Below the pieces are notes generated by a model. The model had not been told where the DNA came from and did no database searches. It worked only from the letters and a program-made list of their open reading frames with translations. Shown here piece after piece: positions 13,497 through 24,975 of a stretch of DNA of 64,000 nucleotides. The translations under genes and the position numbers were made by a program. The stretch comes from Cucumis sativus (Eukaryota > Streptophyta > Magnoliopsida > Cucurbitales > Cucurbitaceae): positions 96,004 to 160,003 of the forward strand of contig NW_022279581.1 of the NCBI RefSeq assembly GCF_000004075.3, written 5' to 3'. The first letter of the stretch is position 1; every line of letters starts with the position of its first letter.

Positions 13497-14706
13497 GATT
13501 GTCTTTTTTGTTTTTGTTTTCTTTGGAGGAAAGAACTTTTAGGAAGTTTTACTTTCAAAAACTAGTTTTAGGCAGCCTCTTATATTTATATGGTTCAATC
13601 CAGGTTTTGTACACGGCTCAACAGTTTGATTAGCTAAGAATAACACAATATTTGTGCGCCCTCCACTCCTTCATGTTGTGTGGTGCATTGGGAATAGCTT
13701 TTTAATCCGTAATATATCAGAAATTACATTTGAGATTAGAATAGCATTATGAACATTTGTTCCCCTTTAATTTATTACCTATGTCAGCCATAGATTACTA
13801 TCGGTATTTATTATTCTACTTTTCTTTTTATTTATTTTTTTTTAGTTATTAAGTTTTAAAGCCCTACACCACTAATTGTTTTTGGAACTATTAAAATCTC
13901 TCTTTTTTAAAAAAGAAAAAAAAATTTGGATAGCTTTCTTAGGTTCAACAAAAACTTTTTCCTACAAAATATTTGATGCAAACTCTAAAAATTGCAGTGC
14001 AAGAATTGTAAAGACTCGTGTTTGTTCTGTTTAAAAACCTTAGACCTATCACCTATTGTTATGCAGAGAACTGCATCAACTTTAGAAACAATAACAAAGA
14101 AATGCATTAAAAGCAACACAAGAACAGGGACAACTATCTGTAAATGGTGACAAAGGTTAACAATCAAATAAGTTTTTGGTTTTTTGGTTGATGTAAGGTT
14201 TGTTGAGGTTCATATGAAATCAAATTATTGATCCAAAGCTTTTGGATTCAAGAATTGCGATGACAAGTAACTTTAATGGACTCAGTTGGCTTCCTTGTGT
14301 TGGTGTTTTAGGTATAGTTTTCTTTGATGCAATGTTTTCTAACATAAATAATTTGTTTTTATAGCAATTATTTTTGTTTGGAAACTTGTTTATTCAGTAA
14401 TCTTGCATATCTTTTCTTTTAATTAATTAAGGATTGCATTTTATTTGTTTATTTATTTTAAAAAGTACATGTCTTGTTGTGAGTTTTGGAGAATGGGGTT
14501 TAGGGTTTACTTCTCGATCATACATTTCATTTTGTTTTTTAAGTTTAAGTGATCATTTTACAAATTTGTGATGTGAAGTTTCTAGTTAAATTGGACAAAT
14601 TTAAATTTGGACTTACATTGTGATGAAATATTCTACGTGACCCAACTTATTTTGACATAAATATTTCACTAATGGACTAAGTTGTCAAATATGTTCCTTC
14701 ACAGAT

Positions 14707-14784
14707 TTTGAAAGAAAAATTATGGGATATTTTACAAAATATTAATAATTTGAAAGAAAAATTATGGGATATTTTACAAAATAT
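14707..14784. repeat. Two-copy tandem duplication, 42 bp period
   Basis: The segment TTTGAAAGAAAAATTATGGG plus GATATTTTACAAAATAT occurs at 14707 and again at 14749, separated by a short ATTAATAA linker. The copies are essentially identical, so the duplication looks recent. Confidence 0.85.
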
Positions 14785-16688
14785 AACAAAACGCTAAAAT
14801 ATTTTCACTCTAAAGAACAATTTAAAAAACGTCACACGCGTAATATATTTGGTTATCCAAATCTAAATGATTTTTAAGGATTATTTGGTACACGACGTTT
14901 AGATTTAATTTTTATTTATATAAAAATGGTTTTTATTTATATAAAAATGTTTTAAAAGAGTAAATAATTATATCTAAAAATGTTATTTTAAAATATAGCA
15001 AAATATTTATAAACATGAGAAAGAATTGTAATTGTAGTATCACATAATCAATCTAAATAAGATGTGAATGACATTTTAAGATCATATACCATATTGGCCA
15101 TTGGTACAACCAATTCAAAGTTTGAATATTGGCAAAAGAAACTACCAATCAAAATGTTGTGGTTGAGTTATGTGTACTCTTAAGTTCTAATAGTTCCTTT
15201 AATTTGAAGTACATCTGCCTACGCTACTTCCAATTTAGCAACTTTCCTTGTACAACACAAACTCTACTTCAATGAAAGATCAAATGCCTTTTTCTTTACA
15301 AATTAGAAGTTGGAGAGACCAATCAAGTTAACTCATCACTTATAATATATATATATATGTGTACATATATTCCCTACAAAACAAGAATCAATCAAAGAAT
15401 GATAAAATCGACTTATTCTTACGTGTAAGATTCACTTTTGTCTTTTTTTCAAAAAAAAAGAAATTTATAATAAATACTTTATCGATTCATAAATAGATGA
15501 TTTCAATACATCATGTCAACGTGACCAAATGAGTCACTTTTACCAACAACACAACCTACCCTACCACCATACCAAAGTAGTGTATATATATATAATACAA
15601 CAATGTGAATGCCTTTAAGTTCATCCTAAATTTAATAATTGTGTCCATCAAATGGATTCACCTTTTTCTTCACCAAACAATTTCTTCCTCCACTTTTCCA
15701 AATTAATCATTCCCTTTCTCTTACTTTTCTACTTCTTTTCCTTTTATTATTCATTTTCGGTTAAAATATCACTTTCATACTTCTACTTTTAAATTTATAT
15801 ATTTATGTAATTTCAATCAAATTTAAATTTAACCTCTTAAAGTTTTTGTTTCTCTCTCTCGTTTTTGATCAAAATTGGTAATATAGTCTTATTGATGAAA
15901 ACAAATAAAATATGTAAATTTGTTATCAAATTTTACCGTGAAAATATTGATAATTAATATACTTTTTTTTTAAAAAAAAAAAAACCATGATTTGAAAATA
16001 AGGGATAAAAGTTTGACAATATTTTTATTTTCTTTTTATGATTCAATTTAATATACATGCGTCAAAAGAGACAAGTGGACAAAATATATTTATTAAGTTT
16101 AGAAAATTTCTGTATGAATTTTTTCTTGTAAATAGTTTTGTTTGATTGTTATTGAAAAAACCTCTTTAAACGTCCATTTTTTAAAAAAAATAGCAAAAAT
16201 GGGAAATTATTTATAAAATATACTTTCTCTACAAAAAAAAAAAAGTTAAATGAGTTAGGAATTATTTTATTTTATGAATAATGAGTTTAGAAGGTAATTT
16301 TTGAATTGGTTAAGATTATAATGGGTTTTAAATAAATTGTAGTTTAGTCACAAATTTTTTGAAAACATACCTGAAAAGTTGCCAAAGAGTATCCTTTATT
16401 TAATATATTTATATAGAGGATGGGGAGTTTATTATTTTATGTTCACTAGAAATATATATAATAGGATAGTCTACTAAAATTAATAAAAGAAAGATAAGAG
16501 AATTTATCAGGACTGACCAAAATTTGATGAACATTTATCTTATCAATCTTCGTAGTTTTCAAAAAAACATAAATAATCGTTCCATTCACTCACTCTCCAA
16601 TTTTAACCAAACTTTAAATTCCCTTGGTTCAATTAAACTTCAAATTTGAATAAAGCATTCCTTATAAATATATTAATGGTATTGAAAA

Positions 16689-16727
16689 TGAGTGAATGAG
16701 TGAATGAGTGAATGATTGAATGAAGAA
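16689..16727. repeat. Microsatellite, 8-bp unit GAGTGAAT
   Basis: About four direct copies of GAGTGAAT, the last degenerating to GATTGAATGAA, lie some 750 bp upstream of the CASP-like start codon. Confidence 0.85.
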
Positions 16728-17459
16728 ATAGTAATTATGAAGAATTTAAAAGAAAAAAAAGCGTAATAGTCCAAATATTGTATGAACTGAAACAAAAGAA
16801 GTGGATGGAAGGCGTGGTAAAGTTAAAGGGTTGAGTGAGAGATTAGGTTGATAAATTCACAAAATTAATTAATTGAGAAGAGAAAGAGAAGAAATGAAAA
16901 TTGTAAGAGCATTGGAAGGTCCCCACCTTATCTGACGCCATGCTTTCTTGGGACTAAGAAAACTCTTTTCTTTCCTTCTAGACAATGGAAACCAAAAAAT
17001 CATTAGAGAAGAAAGACAAAGAAATGAGTCTTCTCATCCATCTCCTTCAACCTTGATTTCCAAATACAAATGGCTCTTCCTAGTAGACTCATTCAATGCT
17101 GAACCACACGCCGATCAGACTCCATTAAACACCCTCTTTATTTCTCACCACCATCACCTCCCTTCCTCACTCAAAAAAAATCATCAACCCCCTTCTCCCT
17201 CTCTCTCTTCTTTCGCCACTTGTCCCCAATTTTCTTCCTTTCCTACCCATTTCCCCACCTCCTCCTTTTCTCTAATTTGTATCATTTTACCTATTCATGC
17301 CACTAATTTAATTGCCACTGCCTTCGTGCAGAGTGCTTATAAGAGGGCTTCCATCCTGCATGCCCACCAAGTGTTTGATCCTTTGTCTGACTCTAAATTG
17401 AGATTCTACCTTCTAAATTCTTGCTTCTCTTTTTGTTTTTGGCTGTTGGGTTGGACAAA

Positions 17460-17784
17460 ATGAGCTATGCTGGAATCGGTATTAGTCCAGGGAATGTCCC
17501 TGTGTATCATGGCTCCAATTTGAAGGTCTTTGATAAGAGGGTGAGGGTGGTTGAATTGGTGTTGCGGTTTCTGATTTGTGGCCTTGGTGTTCTTGCTGCT
17601 GTTCTTGTGGGGACTGATACTGAAGTTAAAACTATATTTACCATTCGAAAGAGGGCCACATTCACAGATATGAAAGCTCTTGTGTAATCTCTCATTCTCT
17701 CTCTATGTTTGTTTCAATCTTGTTACTGCGTATTTTGTTTCTGTAGCTGGTCGGATTTTGGTCCTACGTATTAACTACTACTTC

Positions 17785-17827
<43 letters not shown>

Positions 17828-19696
17828 GTCCTGTTTCTTGGTTTGGTTTGGTTTTACAAATTAAACTATTGGTAGACTCAAAGCTAAATTAAACAAGATT
17901 GAAATGATGGGCCTGTGGCTCTAATGTACAAAATTTCCTTTCACTTGTAGGCTATAAAAATTGGCACGTAATTCATTATGGAGGTTACCTCTTAGTATTG
18001 ACACAAGCTTCTCTGATGCTATGATATATCACAGGTTTTTGGTGGTAGCAAATGCTGTAGCAGCCGCTTACTCTTTGGTGCAAGGATTGCGATGTGTGGT
18101 GTGCATGGTGAGGGGAAAAGTGCTCTTCAGCAAGCCTTTAGCTTGGATTATTTTCTCTGGCGATCAGGTACATTTTAGATCTGGGAGATTCCCTCTGAAA
18201 ATCCAAATTTCTTAGCCCTTTTTTCCATTTTTACTCAGATAACTAGATGACCATATTACCCTAGGAAATTGTTCTTTATATGTTTTTTGCTTCATTTTTT
18301 TTTTCTCCTGCTACGGGTAATATCTGATTCTGGCCGTGAATAAATCGACTTATGACTTTGGCTGGTATTGTCTGAGGATTCTATTATCATAAACTAAAGA
18401 ACAAATCACTTGTTGTATGGTTAAAGTAATAAATGCAAGTTCCAACTGAAATTTGGTGCTACCAACCTCTGTCCAAAAAATTTATGTGGCCTACAATAAG
18501 TATTCTTCTGGACTTCAGTATCTTCTTATCTTCCTCTCTTGCTTTCTGTCCTTACAATTTTACATATGTATTTTAGGTTTGGTTAAATCAGAATTCCTTT
18601 TTGTTTTTATCTCCATGTCCTTTAAGCTTAAGCTCAACGGGTAGTTTATTGTAGTTCTCAACTCCTCATAGTTGCAGAAGTTCCATTACCCTATAATTCA
18701 ATTAAGCTTATCCCACAGCCTTGTTCTTACTTAAAAGTATTATAGATTATTTGTTGTTATTGGTTGTTGATACCAAAAGGAGAGAAATTTTGCGGATTAT
18801 GGTGGCACTGCAGAATCAGATTAGTTCTATTCTTAAAATTTTCCTTCCAATGTAAATTATCGAAACTCTGCCCAAATACTTGTTTATTAACCAATATTAA
18901 CTTGTCAGACCCACATTAATATAATACTTGAAGCTTACCTGTGTCGTATTCATAACTTATTGCCATGAAGAGTGGTCCAGATTCTAAACAAAGGATTGTC
19001 CAGATTCTAAACCACTTTCAAATTTTGTCACCGAACAATTTGTTTGTCTATTGGTCTCTATATTTTCAATGTTTTTTCTTAAATTTAAAAAGTCTAATTG
19101 ATTCCTAAACTTCAATTTTGTATCCATGACCTCTTATACAGCATTTCTTAAAATAGACACAATTTTAAGTTTGAGATCCTCCTAGAAGTGAGATTCAACT
19201 TTAAATCGGATCACTTAAATTTTAGAAGTTTTGAAAATTTCAGGATATCTAGCTTCAGCCCAAAATTAGAAGTTAAAAGATTCAAAGATTTATCGGACAC
19301 AAAATTGAAAATATACTTGAAAATATACTGTGTCTTGTACTTACAAGACACAAAATTGAAAATTGAAAGTATAAATATTTTAGATACATTAAACACGTAA
19401 GAGAAGAGAATGTTGAAGTTTAACAAGTATTGTTACTGGTGCAGATTATGGCGTATGTCACAGTGGCAGCAGTGGCATCGGCAGCCCAGTCAGCAGTGTT
19501 TGGGAAGCTGGGGCAGCCAGAGTTGCAATGGATGAAGATATGCGATCTGTACAAGAAGTTCTGCAACCAAGTAGGGGAGGGACTTGCAAGTGCAGTGGTG
19601 GTCAGCTTGAGCATGGTGGTTTTATCTTGCATTTCAGCCTCCAGTCTCTTCCGCCTCTACAATGGAGGCAAGAACAAGAGCAACTCAAGATGGTAA
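17460..19696 (+). CDS. CASPL2B1: CASP-like protein, CASPL2B1 type (complete, 3 exons)
   Basis: Exons 17460-17683, 18035-18167 and 19445-19696 (phases 2 and 0) join to 202 residues with no break. The N-terminus [20 protein letters not shown], the [19 protein letters not shown] loop and [18 protein letters not shown] match the CASPL2B group as I recall it. Four membrane segments are visible at roughly residues 30-52, 76-97, 121-140 and 165-188. CASP-like proteins are plasma-membrane proteins related to the Casparian-strip scaffold and the MARVEL fold; for this subgroup a specific role is not established to my knowledge. The start is chosen because it opens the conserved MSY... N-terminus. Intron 1 opens with a long TC microsatellite; intron 2 is 1.28 kb. 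The upstream leader is pyrimidine-rich. Confidence 0.95.
17784..17824. repeat. (TC)n microsatellite in CASPL intron 1
   Basis: About twenty uninterrupted TC repeats, 100 bp downstream of the exon 1 donor. Likely polymorphic in length. Confidence 0.95.
19050..19410. repeat. Dispersed repeat with inverted arms in CASPL intron 2
   Basis: Left part carries CTAAACTTCAATTTTGTATC; right part carries ACACAAAATTGAAAA twice, around 19300 and 19350. The inverted arms resemble those at 59150-59420, suggesting the same non-coding repeat family. The segment ends just before exon 3. Confidence 0.5.
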
Positions 19697-20820
19697 GCCT
19701 TTAGAGTTCACAAGTGAAACATTCGAACCTCCGTAGCCTGATCCCCACTCTGAGCTTTCTGTGAGGAAATGTTGGGATTTTCAGTGATTCTGGTTCAAAG
19801 AAATGCATGTTAAAAGTGTCCAATTCTCATGAAAAACAATGGTACATCCTTCTTTAGTAATAAATTTATAAGTTGAGGAATAGACTTGTATTTATGAGAA
19901 TTTTGACCTCCTTCGAAAAAAATGCAAGTATGTAGCTGAAGATAAATGTGGGTCAAAATCAAAGATTGGTCTATGCATATTGGGTGTGTACTAAAAGAGA
20001 GAAAGAAATCCAGTCTGGAAACGCAATTAAATTAGAAGCCAAAGTAGTAGTAGAGCTAAGTAGGAGAATTAGATTTAGGAATGATTAAGGTAAAGTTTTG
20101 AATTGATGGATCCTCTCGAGCTCAGCAATGCAGCATTTGGTTATAAGATGTTAATTAGGCAGTTGTAGATAGGGAATTAATTACCCTACCATAAATGTTT
20201 AAGGTGGATTTTCGAAACACAATGTATTTTTCAAACTCATGACCGAATTTGAGACTTACATTTTGGACTTATTTGCGGTAGAATATTGAACCAAATATTT
20301 GCTATATAAATCTCTATACTAATATCTTCAATTAGTTATATCCTAACAAAACTTTTATATCTAATAAACATTTACATATTTATTTTAATAAAATTTTGTC
20401 TTAATTGACCCTTTATCTTTAATAAATGTTTATGTATTTATTCTATAAAATTTTCAAAATATATATTTAACTAATCCATCCTATCTATTTTTTCTAAGAT
20501 TTAAAACATATACATTTAATAAAGTTTTCAAAATATATATATATAATTTTTTTATTAATTTATTATCTAAAATATGGAAATAATTTTTTCAAAATATCTG
20601 TTTTGTCTAATTTAGAAATCATCCTATTTCTTAAATAAAATTCAAACTCTTATCAAAAATTTTATTTTTACTTTTTCTATTGTTATAATTAAAGATTGTC
20701 TTTTTTGTTATAAAATAAAGAATAATGAAGTTAAATAAAAACAATCAAACAACACAAAAGAATAGAATGAAAAATAAAAATGGTAGAGAACAATTGAGTA
20801 ATAAAAATTAAAAAGGTAGA
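19697..20820. other. Gene-free intergenic region
   Basis: The CASP-like 3' UTR is probably in the first 200-300 bases. Beyond about 20200 the sequence is very AT-rich with near-repeats of TAATAAATGTTTATGTATTTATT and AAAATATATATTTAA. No coding potential seen. Confidence 0.6.
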
Positions 20821-21085
20821 GAACAGTTGAACTCAATTGTTGTTGTGTATCTCAAAGAGGCATCACATGTCATGATATGGGTTACATTATAAAACTCAAA
20901 TGAGATGAATGTTATAACATAGAATTGAGGGAGAGTTATAGAACTCAAATGAGATGAATGTTGTAACCTATTGTAGGTCATGAATATCTACGTAATTATA
21001 TTTACTATCCCTTAGATATTCATATTATATAAGATAAATGTCGGAAAAAAGTACATCATTTTTATATATTAATAACTGCCTCATT
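20820..21085 (-). repeat. Probable copia LTR remnant with internal duplication
   Basis: The block lies just beyond the C-terminal end of the minus-strand copia coding region, where a 3' LTR is expected. It contains a two-copy duplication of AACTCAAATGAGATGAATGT (about 20893 and 20942) and ends in a CTGCCTCATTAAAAATTTTG motif typical, in my memory, of copia-associated sequence. No matching LTR was found to the right of the element, so it stays tentative. Confidence 0.4.
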
Positions 21086-21289
21086 AAAAATTTTGCTAGA
21101 AAAATTCAATGAAAAAAATAAAGTTAAAGGAAAAAGAGTGCAATACTTCAATTCTTTAAAGACAATATTTCTACCTCTAATACATCACTTGAGTTTTCTG
21201 AGTCGTCGCATTCCAATATTGTACCCTAACTTTTCAAATGTTAACGTGGGTAATGCCTTTATGAACAAGTCTCCCAAGTTATCCTTTTA

Positions 21290-23760
21290 AGAGTTTTAGT
21301 GAGATATGTTTGATTTTATTTTCTTTATATACCCTCCTTTAATGTATGTTATACATGCAATATTGTTCTCAAATAATATTGTTGGTAGATTTTTACTGAA
21401 AAACAAACCACATGTTTCTTGAATATGATGAGTCATTGACCTCAACCATACATATTCTCTAATAGCTTCATGAATTGCAAGAATTTCTGCATGATTCAAT
21501 GAAGTGGTTGTAATGGTTTGCTTTACAAATTGTCAAGATATAACAGTTCCTCCACATGTAAACAGATAATTTGTTTGAGACCTTGCTTTGTGTGGATCAT
21601 ATAAATATCCAGCATCTACATAATCAACTATATCAAAGTGTGATTTGTTTGAATAAAACAAACTCATATCAATCGTCCCTCGAAGATAACGAAGTACCTG
21701 CTTAACTCCATTCCAATGTCTTTTTGTTGGAGAAGAAGTATATCTTGTTAATAAATTTACTAAAAGTGTTATATCTAGTCTCGTGTTATTAGCAAGATAC
21801 ATTAGTGCACATAAGGTAGGACCAAGTAATTTTTCATTATCTTCTCGAGGTCGAAAGATATCCTTATTGAACCACCATTGGAATGTAATAGGTGCTAAAA
21901 AAATTTCTACATGGGTGTGCTTTGCAAATCAAGCATTTACCCATTGGAAGAGCTTTGGAATGGTCAAAACACACCCATCTGTTTTTGCATATGTTGATTG
22001 CTGAATAAAAATTTAATTGGCTAAATGGTTGATTTGGACAAAATTTTGTTTTGTCAAGGTCTTTCGTCTCAAATTCATTTTTGAGATATTCTATTAATTT
22101 TGAAAGCTCTTTAGTAGTTTCAATTATATTTAAATCTTTAACATATACGGCTATAATAGCAAATCATGATTGTTATTTTTTAATAAAAATACATTGACAA
22201 ATTGAATTATTTTTATAATCTTCTTTCAATAAATATTCACTTAAGCGATTATACCACATTCGTCCGGGTTGTTTCAATCCATGTACTGATCTTTGTAATT
22301 TGATTGAATATAATTCTCTAGATTTTGAATTATATGATTCAGGTATCTTAAATCCTTCAAGAATTTTCATATAGATTTCATTTTCCAAAGATCCATACAG
22401 ATATGTTGTAACTATATCCATAAGATGTATATCAAGTTTTTCACATACAGTTAGACTAATAAAATATCTTAATGTAATAGCATCCACTACAAGATAATAT
22501 GTTTCTTCATAATCAATGTCCGGTCTTTGAGAAAATCTTTGTGCAACAAATCATGCTTTATATCTAGTGACCTCATTATTTTCATTTATTTTACGCAAAA
22601 ATACTCATTTAAATTCCAAGGTTTTACACCTTTAGGTGTATAAACTATAGGTCCAAAAACTTTATGTTTCGAAAGTGAGTTCAATTCTCCTTGAGTGACT
22701 TCTTTCTACTTGGGTCAATCCTTTATATTATAACATTCGTCAACAGATTTAGGTCCAGAATCCTCATTTTCATGAATGATATTATGTGCAATATTATACG
22801 CAAAAAAGTTGTTCACAACTACATCAGTTTTATTTCATCTTTTCTCTGTCATGGTATAATTTATCAAAATCTCATTGTTATTTTCATATACTTGAGTCTC
22901 TTCAACATTTTTACCATTAGTTGTGTCCAAGACTTCTTCTTGAATGTTCCTATTATCAACACAGTCATTTCGACTATTGATCATTTTTCTTTTTAAGGAT
23001 TTTTATCTTTTGAACCTATCGGTCTACCACACTTTTGTTGCAATAATGTTGATTCATTAATTGTAGCAACTTGCTGAATTGAAATTTCAATTTTAGATGA
23101 GCATTTGCAGTTGGAATATATGACTTGATCACTTTCTTAGTATCTGTAAATGCATATGGCATTTGGTTTCTTCACTTTGTAAATGATGTTGTGGTGGAAA
23201 AATTGGAATATGTACTGCACAACCAAATATTCACAAATGAGAAATATTTGGCGACCATAAGCTAATTGTATCGAGGAGTATTTATGATAACATGTCGATC
23301 TTATACATATAAGTGATGTTGCATGCAGAATAGCATGACTCCATACGGATAATGGAAGTTTTGCTCTCATAAGTAATGGTTGGGCAATCAATTGTAAATG
23401 CTTGATAAATGATTCTACCAAACCATTTTGTATATGAACATTAGATAGAGGATGTTCAATATTTATCCCAATTGACATGCAATAATTCATAAATGTTTGG
23501 GATGTAACTCACCAGCATTATCAAGTAGAATGTTTTTATTGTATAATCCGAAAATTGTGCTTTTAATTCGATTATTTCGACAAATAATCTTGCAAATACA
23601 AGATTTCGACCTGATAATAAACACACATGTGACCATGATGCGTCAGTTAAAACCACGAAATATCTAAATGGTCCACTTCACCATAAATTCGTTCTAAAAA
23701 GCAACGTTATCTAACAATCACAATAGTTCTTTTAATTATCTAACAATTACAATAATGCTT
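21290..23760 (-). mobile_element. Decayed Ty1/copia retrotransposon, minus strand
   Basis: Reading from right to left the order is integrase, reverse transcriptase, RNase H, which is the copia order. Integrase: LDNAGELHPKHL near 23510 and, in another frame, NVHIQNGLVESFIKHLQ near 23420. Reverse transcriptase: DIVTTYLYGSLENEIYM and SVHGLKQPGRMWYNRLSEYL between 22440 and 22240. RNase H: TRYTSSPTKRHWNGVKQVL followed by RYLRGTIDMSL near 21720, then EILAIHEAIREYVWLRSM near 21450. Many stops and frameshifts make it non-functional. No gag or protease part is recognisable, so the 5' end is missing. It lies between the CASP-like and NAR1 genes. Confidence 0.88.
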
Positions 23761-24975
23761 TTGTTACTTTTTAATAAAAGAGATGAAATGCATACCTCAC
23801 CTTCACTTGTGAAGGATATTGGTTCTTTTGAAGTCGGTTTCTTTGAACCTTTATTCCAGCAACGCTTAATCGTTCGTTTGCCCTTGAACAAGTTCCTTTG
23901 TTTTTTCATATCCTTAATATTTATTTGGATATATTAGATAGATAATCATTTTTAAATATTGATTAGTCCTGCATTGTGTAGAAGAAATTTCTTACCACTG
24001 AGTAATCTGAGATGATGGATGGAATCACTTAGGTGAGTTTGTTGTCACCTGTGCATATCCCAATCAGCAAGGATTAGAGCTTTCTTCGTGTTATTGCAGA
24101 AATCGACGAAGATATGTTTCCAATATACGAACCCTAGACAGGAGAAGAAAAGGTTTTTATACCTTAATTTTGCCAAGAAAAGGTAAATGACAGAGAGGTC
24201 GAGTTTGCAGAGAAGGTTTTTCTTTCACCACTGGTTTCAACGATTAGGTTGGTGTTGATAAATGAAGATGGATATTATTCCATTTTTTCATTTTCGTTAT
24301 TCTATAATTAAAATAAAATTGTGCTAGCCTACCCCATAAATCTGCCCCTTAATTCTACTAATATGGTAGATTATACTTCTGTAAAATCATTAAATTTGTT
24401 TCTTATTTATGGTTTTTTGACCTGTTTTTCAAGGAAACAATTGAACCTAACAAGATACATCAGATACAAATATTAACATGACAAATATTTGATACCTGCA
24501 GGCATTACAATTCCACAGAGAGGCACGAAGAAATAGGACATTCGCTCAACAATATATTTAGACAGTTGAATCTTCTTCATCAACAGAGAGTATGTTTGAG
24601 TATGTTTATTCATAAAGAAGAAAAACAAAACAATAATAAATACCAAAAAGAAAAGAAAAAAAACACTGGTTATAAAAAATTGTAACAAGAAATCAAACTA
24701 TTTCCTTTTTCTTCTTCTATCTTACAACATAAATACAGATCATGTACAGGATGAAGACCTGCAGAGGCCAATTTAGGTGAGGTGGAAGAACAAGAATTAC
24801 ATTTTCAAGTGTTAAATTCTATCAAAATTGGGCCTTCTCTTTCCAGGAGTGAACCACAGGTGACTATCGCATTCACAGCAAAGCATGAGGCATAAATCTC
24901 TCCAAAACTCGGTTATAATTCATCTAGTTTTCAGCTTTTGTGCTACAAAATTCTATGGTTAAGAGTGGTATTTTG
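23760..24975. other. Gene-free region between copia element and NAR1
   Basis: No assignable coding sequence. Part may be further copia debris, and the last few hundred bases should hold the NAR1 3' UTR, which runs leftward from 24975. Confidence 0.5.

Larger units (their letters stand above)
13497..16900. other. Gene-free intergenic region
   Basis: The first ~250 bases are presumably the RPN2 3' UTR. The remainder is AT-rich with many homopolymers and no open frame I could assign. Two local duplications lie inside it (annotated separately), as does a near-perfect duplication of TTTTATTTATATAAAAATG at about 14913-14950. Confidence 0.6.

Noticed and set aside
16948..17463. Open frame of 171 codons upstream of and overlapping the CASP-like start codon
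   Set aside because: It begins at a TTG rather than ATG, is rich in Ser/Pro/His/Phe from a pyrimidine-rich leader, and shows no domain. It is best read as 5' UTR.
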